Positions 1-9,078 of a stretch of 64,000 nucleotides of DNA are shown piece after piece. This DNA comes from Colletes latitarsis (lineage: Eukaryota; Arthropoda; Insecta; Hymenoptera; Colletidae): NCBI RefSeq assembly GCF_051014445.1, contig NC_135137.1:17609501-17673500 (forward strand). Direction: 5' to 3'. Position numbers and translations under genes: made by a program. The notes beneath the pieces were generated by a model. The model was not told where the DNA came from, did no database searches, and worked only from the letters and a program-made list of their open reading frames with translations. Each line of letters opens with the position of its first letter. Position 1 is the first letter of the stretch.

Positions 1-926
1 GCGGCGAGGAAGGCCTCGCAACCGCGGCCTCCGCCTCCGCCGCCGGCGGCCAAGGTAAAGGCCGCGAAGGTCGGGAAGGCACGACCAGGTCGTCCCCCAA
101 AAACGGCAGCGGTGACGCTGACCGTTGCGCAGGGGGGCGACCTGACCCTCGCGGAGGCGATGCGGCTCGCCAGGGAGAATATCTCCCTGGAAGAGCTAGG
201 CATCGCCTCCGTGAGGGCGAAGAGGGCCGTGACCGGGGGTCTCTTGCTGGAGATCCCGGGTGCAGAAGGCGGCGCGAAGGCGGATCGTCTCGCCCAGAGG
301 CTCCGGGAGCAGCTGGGCGAGCGAGGTGTCCGGGTCGCCCGGCCCACGAAGCGCACGGAGATGCGCGTTTGTGGGCTGGACGACTCGGTCAGCGCACAGG
401 ATGTGTCCCGCGCCCTTGCGAGGGCGGGGGACTGTCCTGTGGAGGACCTGCGGATCGGAGAGATCCGCAGGTCGCCCTCCGGCCTCGGGTCGGTGTGGGC
501 CCGGTGCCCCCTCTCCGCCGCCCGTAAGGTGGCGGAATCCGGGAGGGTGTTGGTGGGGTGGGTTTCGGCGCGAGTGGAAATCCTCGCGCCGCGCCCGCTC
601 CAGTGTCACCGCTGCCTCGAATTGGGGCACGTGAGGCAGTGGTGCACCTCGCCGGTGGACCGCAGCGGTCAGTGTTACCGCTGCGGTGCCAAAGAGCACC
701 GTGCGAGCCAGTGCTCGGCGGCCCCCCACTGCCCGCTGTGTGCGGACATGGGGAGGCCAGCCGATCACAGGGTGGGGAGCAAGAAGTGCTCCCCCCCTCC
801 CGGAAGGAGAGGAAGAGGCGGGCTGCACCGGCTCCGGTGCCGAGGGCGGTGGCATCGTCCTCCATGGAGGTGGACGGTGCTACGGGGACGGACGGCCGGG
901 AGGAGGCTGGCGCGGCCATTAATTAA
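1..926 (+). pseudogene. Family A ORF1 (Gag-like, zinc knuckles), 3' part, frame broken at a C tract
   Basis: This is the 3' portion of the RNA-binding ORF1 protein. Three Cys/His knuckles lie in a row near 601-780: CHRCLELGHVRQWC, CYRCGAKEHRASQC and CPLCADMGRPADH, typical of R1-clade ORF1. Downstream of them, around 790-797, there is a run of seven C where the frame needs eight, judged from the copy at 48173-50017. After that point the sequence homologous to the ORF1 C-terminus lies in another frame and ends at a TAA (924-926) that overlaps the ORF2 ATG as TAATG. Read straight through, the upstream frame runs on to 1053. The defect is a single-base homopolymer change and could be a sequencing error. 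Confidence 0.85.
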
Positions 927-3900
927 TGCCGCCCCGCCTCCTCCTCCAGGCCAACCTCAACCACTGCCGCGCGGCACAGGACTTGATGTCCCAAGTCCTC
1001 GCGGAGTGGGGGGTTGGCCTGGCGGTCGCCGCCGAGCCGTACCGCGTACCTGATCACCCTCATTGGGTGGGCGATGCGGACGGCTTGGTGGCGACGGTAT
1101 GGGGAGGGGGCGACGGGTCCCCACCGTTCTCCTTGTTGGAGCGCGGTCGGGGATTCGTCGCCGTGGACTGGGGGGGAGTCGCTGTGGTGGGGTGCTACAT
1201 TTCGCCCCGTAGCGGTCACGCTGCGTTCGAGCTGTACTTGGCCGAGGTCGCGGCATGCGTGCAGCGCTACGCGGCCCGGCCGGTGCTGGTCCTGGGGGAT
1301 TTTAATGCCAAGTCGGTGGCTTGGGGATCCCCCAGGACCTCCGTTCGCGGCGGGATCCTGGGCGATTGGGCGGCGGGGCTCGACCTCCGGGTATTGAACC
1401 GGGGGTCGGAGCACACATGCGTGCGGCGATATGGGGGGTCCATCGTGGATGTTGGATTCGCGACCCCCAACGCCGTGCGCATGGTGTCGGGTTGGCACGT
1501 GGTCGCGGGGGCAGAGACACTCTCCGATCACCGGTACATCCGGATGGAGGTCTCTGCCGCCGCGAGTGCATCCCGTCACGGCCGCCTGCGTGGCACCCCA
1601 CCACGCCGCTGGGCGCTTCGGCGCCTGGACAAGGACGCCCTGATGGCAGCTGCCCTCGCTGCAACTTGGCCGCAGGGAGCGGCCGAGTTGCCGAGCATAG
1701 AGGAGGAGGTCGCCCGGCTCGGAGCATTGGTCGCGGGTATTTGCGACGCGGCGATGCCTCGGGTCGGGCGGGCTTCTCCTCGCCGGGCGGTGTACTGGTG
1801 GTCGGATGCGATCGCGGAGTTGCGAGTCGCGACTGTCCGCGCCCGACGCCAGTACACCCGCGCGCGCCGTCGTCAACGCACAGGCGACGGCGTGGCGCGA
1901 GCGAGGGCAGCTGATGACCTGTATGGAGCATACCGCGTGGCGCGGGTTGCTCTGCAGGTCGCCATCAAACGGGCCAAGACCCGGGCATGGAAGGAGCTCC
2001 TCCAGACCCTTGATGACGATCCATGGGGGCGCCCATATAAGGTGGTGCTGAATAAGCTCCGCCCGTGGGCGCCCCCCGTCACCGAGGGTCTTGACCCCCG
2101 GCTGCTGGAGGACGTGGTCAATACACTCTTCCCAATTGGGGAGAGGGGACCGCGTCCTCCGGCGGCGGCGGCTGTCCCAGTGGAGTGGACGGCCGAGCTG
2201 GGGGTCACGCAGGAGGAGCTGGCAGCTGCCATCAGACGGCTCGGGGTTCGTAACACGGCCCCGGGTCCGGATGGTGTGCCCGGCCGGGTTTGGGTCTTGA
2301 CCCAGGGCGTCCTTGGGGCCGACCTCAGGCGGTTGTTCGACCGCTGCCTGAGGGACGGGCGATTCCCCCCCAGTTGGAAGGTGGCGAGGATGGTCCTCCT
2401 CCGGAAGGAGGGTCGGCCCGCGGAGTCTCCCTCCGCATACCGGCCCATTTGTCTCCTCGACGAGGTGGGCAAGCTCTTCGAGCGTGTGATTGCTGCCCGC
2501 CTCGTCGAGCACCTGTCGCGGGGTGATCCCGGTCTGGCCGACTGCCAGTTCGGTTTCCGGGGGGGCCGATCGACTATCGACGCGATAGGTCGTGTGAGGG
2601 CCCTCTCGGAGGCGGCCGTCTCCCGGGGAGGAGTGGCATTGGCAATATCCTTGGATATTGCCAATGCCTTTAACACCCTCCCCTGGGAAGAGATAAGGAG
2701 GGGGCTCGAATATCATCGGGTCCCCCCTTGTCTCAGGGCGGTCGTCGGGGATTATCTCCGCGGCAGGTGGATCGAGTATCCGGGCCGGGATGGTGATATG
2801 CGGAGGGAGGTGTACTGCGGTGTTCCGCAGGGGTCGGTCCTCGGGCCACTCCTGTGGAACATCGCGTACGACTCGGTGTTGCGGGCCGGCCTCCCCGACG
2901 GCGTCAGCACGGTGTGTTATGCGGATGACACACTGGTGCTGGCCGTCGGGGCGCACTGGGGGAGGGCCATGCGTCGCGCGGAGGAGGGGTCGCAACGCGT
3001 CGTCGACCGGATCAGGGGGATGGGGAAGACGGTGGCGGTCCATAAGACCGAGGTGATTGCGTTTCATTCACCTCGGCAGGATCCGCCACCCCCTCTGATT
3101 CGGGTGGGTGGGGCTGACATCGAGGTGAAGCCCCAGATCAGGTATCTGGGGCTGATCCTCGATAGCCACTGGCGCTTCGAGAAGCATTTCCGCTGCCTGG
3201 TCCCCCGGTTGGAAAGGATGGTTGCGGCTCTGGGCCGGATCCTGCCCAACCTGGGGGGCCCGGCGGGCCGAGTTCGTCGCCTCTATGTGGCAATGGTCCA
3301 GTCGGTGGCCCTATACGGGGCCCCCGTCTGGGCGGACGACCTGGCTGCCTCCCGGCGCAGCATGACTATGCTGCGTCGGGTGCAGAGGCGCATGGCGCTC
3401 AGGGTCGTCCGCGGGTATCGGACCATGTCACATGAGGCGGCGACGGTTCTAGCGGGGATGCCGCCCATGGACCTGCTCGCGCGGTCGCACGCGGTGATGT
3501 ACCGGCACCGCGTCGACCGTCGCGCGGGGGTGGGGGCGGTCCCGGGCGGGCAGGAACCTGCTTGGGGCGATTTGAAGCGCCAGGCCCGGCAGTCCGTGTT
3601 GCTCGCGTGGCAGGAGCGGCTGGCTCTGCCAACCGCGGGGCACCGGACTGTCGGGGCTGTTCGGCCACTCCTGAAGGAGTGGCTGGACAGAGGCCATGGC
3701 AGCCTCACTTACCGGCTGGCACAGGTGTTTTCCGGGCATGGCAGCTTCGGAAGATACCTGTGCCGGATAGGGAAGGAGCCGACGGCGCGTTGCTGCCACT
3801 GCGACGCTGAGCAGGACACGGCGGATCATACCCTGGAGGTATGCCCCGCGTGGGAGGGGGAGCGCCGTGTCCTGGTCGGCGTCGTCGGGCGGGATGTCTC

Positions 3901-4108
3901 GCTGCCGGGCGTGGTGCGCGCCATGCTCGACAGCGAGGAGAAGTGGAGCGCCGTGGCCTCCTTCTGCGAGAACGTAATGTTGCAGAAGGAGGCCGCGGGG
4001 AGGGAGCGCGAGCTTCAGCGGCGCGCTGAAGCTCGCGCTCGTGCGGTGGCCCGAGGTCGTCGCCCGGTCGCGAGGCGTCGCGGGCGGCCGCCTCGGCGTG
4101 GCGGATGA
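926..4108 (+). CDS. Family A ORF2: endonuclease-reverse transcriptase, intact (1060 aa)
   Basis: This protein would nick the target and copy the element RNA by target-primed reverse transcription. The N-terminal APE-like endonuclease shows Asn10/Asn12 (QANLNH), Glu37 (AEPY), GDFN at 124-127 and SDH at 200-202. The reverse transcriptase follows: APGPDG near 445, YRPICLLDEVGKLFERV, QFGFRGGRST, Asp577 in SLDIANAF, GVPQGSVLGPLLWN, and YADD at 665-668, so the catalytic Asp triad is present. A C-terminal motif CCHCDAEQDTADHTLEVC begins near 956, and there is no RNase H domain. The ATG overlaps the ORF1 stop (TAATG), which suggests translation by stop-restart coupling. No internal stop or frameshift is visible, so this is the best candidate in the window for a functional enzyme. 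Confidence 0.93.
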   Translation: MPPRLLLQANLNHCRAAQDLMSQVLAEWGVGLAVAAEPYRVPDHPHWVGDADGLVATVWGGGDGSPPFSLLERGRGFVAVDWGGVAVVGCYISPRSGHAAFELYLAEVAACVQRYAARPVLVLGDFNAKSVAWGSPRTSVRGGILGDWAAGLDLRVLNRGSEHTCVRRYGGSIVDVGFATPNAVRMVSGWHVVAGAETLSDHRYIRMEVSAAASASRHGRLRGTPPRRWALRRLDKDALMAAALAATWPQGAAELPSIEEEVARLGALVAGICDAAMPRVGRASPRRAVYWWSDAIAELRVATVRARRQYTRARRRQRTGDGVARARAADDLYGAYRVARVALQVAIKRAKTRAWKELLQTLDDDPWGRPYKVVLNKLRPWAPPVTEGLDPRLLEDVVNTLFPIGERGPRPPAAAAVPVEWTAELGVTQEELAAAIRRLGVRNTAPGPDGVPGRVWVLTQGVLGADLRRLFDRCLRDGRFPPSWKVARMVLLRKEGRPAESPSAYRPICLLDEVGKLFERVIAARLVEHLSRGDPGLADCQFGFRGGRSTIDAIGRVRALSEAAVSRGGVALAISLDIANAFNTLPWEEIRRGLEYHRVPPCLRAVVGDYLRGRWIEYPGRDGDMRREVYCGVPQGSVLGPLLWNIAYDSVLRAGLPDGVSTVCYADDTLVLAVGAHWGRAMRRAEEGSQRVVDRIRGMGKTVAVHKTEVIAFHSPRQDPPPPLIRVGGADIEVKPQIRYLGLILDSHWRFEKHFRCLVPRLERMVAALGRILPNLGGPAGRVRRLYVAMVQSVALYGAPVWADDLAASRRSMTMLRRVQRRMALRVVRGYRTMSHEAATVLAGMPPMDLLARSHAVMYRHRVDRRAGVGAVPGGQEPAWGDLKRQARQSVLLAWQERLALPTAGHRTVGAVRPLLKEWLDRGHGSLTYRLAQVFSGHGSFGRYLCRIGKEPTARCCHCDAEQDTADHTLEVCPAWEGERRVLVGVVGRDVSLPGVVRAMLDSEEKWSAVASFCENVMLQKEAAGRERELQRRAEARARAVARGRRPVARRRGRPPRRGG

Positions 4109-4624
4109 CCTAGGCTGGGAGGGGGGTCCTGAGGGGACCCTCCTCCCGCCAGGCGGCGCCGGGTCGGACCGGTTGGGGGTAGGAGTGCCTCCCCCTACCG
4201 GTCCGACGCAAGGGGAGGCACCCTCGGCGGTCTGGTGCGGCCATGAACGCCCGGCCGCCGAGGGGTGGAAACGGGGTCGCGGGCGGTTGCGAGTTGGGGC
4301 TCGCAGCCGCCACTAAACGCGGCCCCGGGACGGATAGCGGCGGGATGGAGTGGCCCCGTCCCGCCGCTATGAGGCAGTGAGTCTACTGGGGGGACCGATT
4401 GTCCCCCCGGGGGATGGGCGCGAAAGCGCGGGCACGGGGAGGATACCGGAAGAATGCTTCGAGCGATTCCCGGTATCCTCCCAAAGCGTGCCGAAGGGTC
4501 ACCGTGGGGTTTTTAGTGGGTAGGTCCCGCGCCTGTCGTTGTACGGGCGCGGGGAATCCCACACACCCCTCCCACCTCTCCCCAAGGAGGTGGGAGGGAG
4601 TCTTTCGAAGATTTTCCCCACGAC

Positions 4625-4653
<29 letters not shown>
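4109..4653 (+). other. Structured 3' UTR and poly(A) tail of family A copy A1
   Basis: The 516-nt untranslated region is packed with perfect inverted repeats. One is an 11-bp stem, 4163-4173 with 4197-4207, whose loop itself pairs. Another is a 12-bp stem, 4334-4345 with 4359-4370. A short hairpin of six to eight bp lies near 4389-4408. A 13-bp stem, 4437-4449 with 4470-4482, continues inward to a TTCG loop. The last is a stem around 4567-4596. The UTR ends in ATTTTCCCCACGAC before the A tail (4625-4653). In R2 and R1 elements the 3' UTR RNA is recognised by the RT; assigning that role here is inference. Confidence 0.8.
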
Positions 4654-4655
<2 letters not shown>

Positions 4656-7600
4656 ATTTGGAAAGCAGTATGCTGGTAAGCAAGCAGTAAGCTAGTAAGC
4701 TACCAGTAAGATAGTAAGCAAGCAGCTGGCTAGTAAGAAAGCAATTAGCTAGTAAGAAAGCAGTACGCTAGCAGGCCAGCAGTAAGCTCGAAAGCAACCA
4801 GCAAGCTAGCAAGCAAGCAGTACGCTAGAAAGCAAGCAGTGTGCTGGTAAGCGAGCAAGAAGCAGGCACGAAAGCAGTGAGCTTGTAAGCGGGCAGTAAG
4901 ACAGTAAGCAAGCAGTAGGCTAGTAAGCAAGCAGTAACCTAGTAAGCAAGCAGTAATCTAGACAGCAAGCAGTGAGCTAGAAATCATGCGGTAAGCTGGC
5001 AAGCAAGTAGTAAGCGATTAAGCTATCGGATAGCTGGTAAGCAAGCAGTGAACTTGCAAGCTAGCAGGAAGATAGTAATGATGCAGTAAGCTAGAAATCA
5101 AGGAGTAAGCTAGGACGTAAACAGCAAGCTGGTAAGCCAGCAGTAAGCTACGAAGCGAGCAGCAGGCAAGTAAGAATGCAATTGGCTAGTAAGGAAGCAG
5201 TATGCTAGTATGTAAGCAGTAAGCTAGAGAGCAAGCAGCAAGCTAGTAAGTAAGCAGTAATATTGCAAGCAGCCAGTAAGCTAGCAAGGTAGCAGTGAGA
5301 TGGTAAGAAAGCAATTAGCTAGTAAGGAAGTAGTAAGCTTGTAAGTCAGCAGTAAGCTACTAACAAACAGTGAGCTAGTAAGCGAGCAGGATGCTAGAAA
5401 GGAAGCAGTGGGCTAGTAAGCAACAAGTAATCTAGTAAGCAAGCAGCAGGCTAGTAAGAAAGCAATTAGCTCGTAAGCAAGTAGTAAGCTAGTAAGCATG
5501 CAGTATGCCAGAAAGCTAAAAGTAAGTTAGTAGGCAACCAGTTGGCTAGTAAGAAAGCAGTTTCTTAGTGAGGAAATAGTAGGCTAGTAAGCAAGCAAGC
5601 TTACTAGCCAATCTAGCAAGCAAGCAGTAATCGAGACGGCAAGCAGTGAGCTAGTATGCAAGCGGGAAGCTAGTAAGGATGCAGTAAGCTGAAAAGCAAA
5701 CGGCGGTCTAGTAAGTAAGCAGTGAGCTAGTAAGCGAGCAGGGAGCTTGTAAGGAAGCATTATGCTAGTATGCAACGAGTAAGATAGTAAGGAAGCAGGA
5801 CGCGAGTAAGGAAGCAGTATGCTAGAAAGCAAGCAGCGGGCTAGTGAGCAAGTAGTAAGCGAGTAAGCTAGCTGTGAGCTAGTAGGCGAGCAGGGAACTA
5901 GTAAGGAAGCATTATCCTAGTAAGCAATCTATAAGCTAGTAAGCGAGAATGTACCTAGTAAGAGAGCAGGATGCTAGTAAGCTAGCAGTACGCTATTAAG
6001 GTACCAGTAATCTAGTAAGCAAGCAGGAAGCTTTTAAAGAACCAATATGCTTGAAAGCAAACAGTAAGCTAGTAGGCAAGCAGTAAGCTAGTAGGCATGC
6101 AGTGAGCTAGTATGCGAGGAGGAAGCTAGTAAGGAAGCAGTTTGATAGTAAGCAAGCTGTATACTAGTAAGAAAGCAGCAAGCTAGTAAGCAAGCAGTCA
6201 GCCAGGAAGTAAGCAGCATGCAAGTATGCAAACAGTAGGTTAGAAAGCAAGCAGCATGCTAGTAAGCAAACAGTAAGATAGTAAACATGCAGTAAGCTAA
6301 TCAGCAAGCAGTGAGCTAGTAAGCTCGCAGTATGCTAGAAAGCCAGCAGCAGGATAATAAGAGAGCAGTTAGCTATTGAGCATGCAGGAAGCTAGTAAGG
6401 AAGCACTATCCTAATAAGCAAGCAGGAAGCTGGTGAGGAGGCAGTATGATAGAAAGCAAGGAGCGGGCTAGTACGCAAGCCGGGAGCCAGTAAGGAAGCA
6501 GTATGCTAGAGTGCATGCAGTAAGCTAGTAGGCAACCAGTAAGCTAATATGCAAGCAGTATGTTGGCATGAATGCAATTAGATTGCAGGCATGCAGTAAG
6601 CTATTAAACAACCAATAAGCAAGGAAGCAAGCTGTGAGCTAGCAATCGAGGAGAAAGCTAGTAAGGAAGCAGTATCCTATTAGGTAAGCCTGAAGCTAGA
6701 AGGCACGCTGCAAGCTAATAAGCATGCACTAAGCACGAAAGGAAGCAGAAGGCTAGTATCAAAGCAGTTAGCTATTAAGCAAGCAGTAAACTGGTAAGCA
6801 AGCAGTAAGCTTGTATGCTAGCAGTGAGCTTGTAGGCGTGGAGGTAACTAGCAAGCAAGCAGAAAGCTAGTAAGCGAGCAGGAAGCTAGAAAGCGAGCAG
6901 GGAACTAGTAAGGGAGCAGAATGCTAGTAAGCTAGCAGTAAGCTATTAAGGAACCAGTAAGCTAGTATGCAAGCAAGAAGCTAGTAAGGAAGCAGTACGC
7001 TGGTAAGCCAGCAGCAGGCTAGTACAAATGCAGTTAGGTAGTAAGGGAGCCGTAGGTATGCATGAAAGTAGTAAGGTGGTAAGCAAGCAGGATGCTACTA
7101 TGGAAGCAGTAGGCTAGTGAGCAAGCAGTATGCTTGTAAGCAAGCAGTACGCTAGTAAGCATGCAGTAGGATACTAAGCATGCATTAAGCTAGTATGCGA
7201 GCAAGGCGCTAGTAAGGATCCAGTCTGCTAGTAAGCATGCAGCAAGCTAGTAAGCATGCAGCAGGCTAGTAAGAAAGAAATTAGCTACTAAGAAAGCGGG
7301 AAGGTCGTAAGCAAGCAGTGAGCAAGTAATCTAGCACGAAGCTAGGAAGAAAGTAGTATGCTTGTAAGCAAGCAGTAATCTAGTACACAATCGGAAAGAT
7401 AGTAAGCAAGCATCAGGCTAGGAAGCAAGCAGCTGGCTAGTAAGCAATCGCTAGATTAGTAAGCAAGTAGTGAGTTAGTAAGCGAGAAGGAAGCTAGTAA
7501 GATAGTAGTATGCTAGTGAGCAGGCAGTAAGCTAGTAACCATCCCGTAAGCTAGTAAGCAAGCACAGCGGTAGTGAGCGAGCACGGAGCATTGGTCTAAT

Positions 7601-9078
7601 AAGAAAGCAGTAAGTTAGTAAGGGAGCAGTAAGTTAGCAGGCAACCAATAAGCATGTAAGCAAGCAGCAGGCTAGTTAGGAACCAGTTAGCTGGTAGGGA
7701 AGCGGTATGGTAGTAAGCAAGCCGTAAGCTCGAATGCAAGCAACAAGCTAGTAAGGATGCCGTAAGCTAGCAAGCAAGCAGCAAGCTGGAAGCAAGCACT
7801 AAGAGAGTAAGCTAGCAGTAAGCTAGTACGCAAGCAGTATGCAAGGTTGCAAGCCGTGAGCTGGTAAGCGAGCAGGGAGCTAGCAAGGAAGGAAAAAGAT
7901 CGTAACAAAGCGGCAAGCTAGTAAGCAAGCAGTAAGCCGGTAAGCAAGCAGTAAGTTAGTAAACAAGCAGCAGGCTAGTGAGCGAGGAGAAAGCTAGTAA
8001 GGATGCAGTATACTAGCAAGCAAGCAGTAAGCGCGTAAGCTAGCAGTACGCTAGAAAGCAAGCACTGAGCTACTAAGCGAGGAGGAAGCTAGTAACGAAG
8101 CAGTTTGCTAGTTTGCAAGCAGTAAGACACTATGCAGCAGGTAAGCTAGTAAGCAAGCAGCAGGCTTGTCGGAAGGCAGTTAGCTAGTAACCGAGGAGAA
8201 AGCTAGTAATCAAACAGTAAGCTAGAAAACAAGCTGCAAGCTATTATGCAAGCAGAAAGCTATAGAGCATGGAGCAAGCAAGTAAGCAAGCAGTAAGCCA
8301 GTAAGCAAGCAGCAAGCTAGTAAGAAAGCAGTATGCTAGTATGAACGCAATTAGCTAGTAAGAGAGCAGTGAGCTAGTAAGGAACCAGTATGCTAGTAAG
8401 CAAGCAGTGAGCTAGTAAGCGAGTAGTAGGCTAGTAAGCAAGCAGTAAGCTTATAAGCAAGCACTAAGCTAGTAACAAATCAGTAAGTTACTAACGAACA
8501 AGTAAGCTAGTAAGGAAGCAGCATGCTAATAAGCAAGCAGTAAGCTAGTAAGGAACCAGTATGCTAGTATGCAAGCAGTGAGCTAGTACGCGAGGAGGAA
8601 GCTAATAAGCAAGCAGTAAGCTAGTAAGCAAGCAGTAAACTTGTAAGCAATCAGCAGCCTAGTCAGAAAGCAATTATGTAGTAAGAGAGTAGTATGCTAG
8701 TAGGCAAGCACTAAGCTAGAAAGCCAGCAGCAGGCTAGTAAGAAAGCAGATAGATATTGAGCAAGCAGTAAACTAGTAAGCAAGCAGTAATCCTGTAAGC
8801 AAGCGGTGGGCTAGTAAGCGAGCAGGGAGCTAGTAAGGTAGCACTATGCTAGTAAGCAAGCAGTAAGTTACTAAGCAACAAGTAAGCTAGTAAGCAAGCA
8901 GTAAGCTAGTATGCAAGCAGTGCGGTTGTATGCGAGGGGGAAACCAGTAAGCAAGGTGTAACATAGTAAGCATGCAGTAAGAACGTAACCAACAACTAAG
9001 CTAGTAAGCAAGCAGCTGGCTAGTAAGAAAGCAGTAAGTTAGTAACAATGCGACAAGCTAGTAAGTAAGCAGTGAGCT
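4654..9078 (+). repeat. 19-bp satellite array, plus orientation (about 230 monomers)
   Basis: This is a diverged tandem repeat of AGTAAGCTAGTAAGCAAGC. Each monomer holds two GTAAGC cores spaced 8 and 11 bp apart. Variants such as AGTGAGCTAGTAAGCGAGC, AGGAAGCTAGTAAGGAAGC, AGTATGCTAGTAAGCAAGC and AATTAGCTAGTAAGAAAGC recur, often in the same order. Long reading frames with a 19-residue period on the minus strand are artefacts of the period being indivisible by three combined with a lack of stops. There is no gene in this stretch. Confidence 0.97.

Larger units (their letters stand above)
1..4653 (+). mobile_element. Family A R1-type non-LTR retrotransposon, copy A1 (5' part outside window)
   Basis: The window opens inside ORF1 of a GC-rich non-LTR retrotransposon. 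It carries the end of ORF1, a complete 1060-residue ORF2, a 516-nt structured 3' UTR and a 29-nt poly(A) tail (4625-4653), followed by satellite. It is nearly identical to the copies at 34231-40199, 53089-54784 and 20358-22621, which implies recent movement. The flank after the tail (CTATTTGG) is not the usual GTAAG junction, and the 5' flank is out of view, so no target duplication can be read. The R1-type assignment rests on an APE-type endonuclease followed by an RT, the absence of RNase H, and a C-terminal Cys/His motif. Confidence 0.93.

Noticed and set aside
196..855. Long open frames antisense to ORF1 and ORF2 (for example 196-855 and 923-3067 on the minus strand)
   Set aside because: They are shadows of very GC-rich coding sequence on the plus strand, with no motif of their own, and they disappear in older copies.
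780..1053. Programmed frameshift at the ORF1 C tract to make an ORF1 variant
   Set aside because: The older copy reads in frame with a shorter tract, and the two young copies differ by three C, which fits homopolymer instability better than a recoding signal.
4654..9078. Satellite looks at first like a CRISPR array or a repeat-protein gene
   Set aside because: The unit is 19 bp with no distinct spacers and the context is eukaryotic. The long LLAYxLTACLLAY-type frames on the minus strand simply repeat every 57 nt and carry no conserved start or stop.
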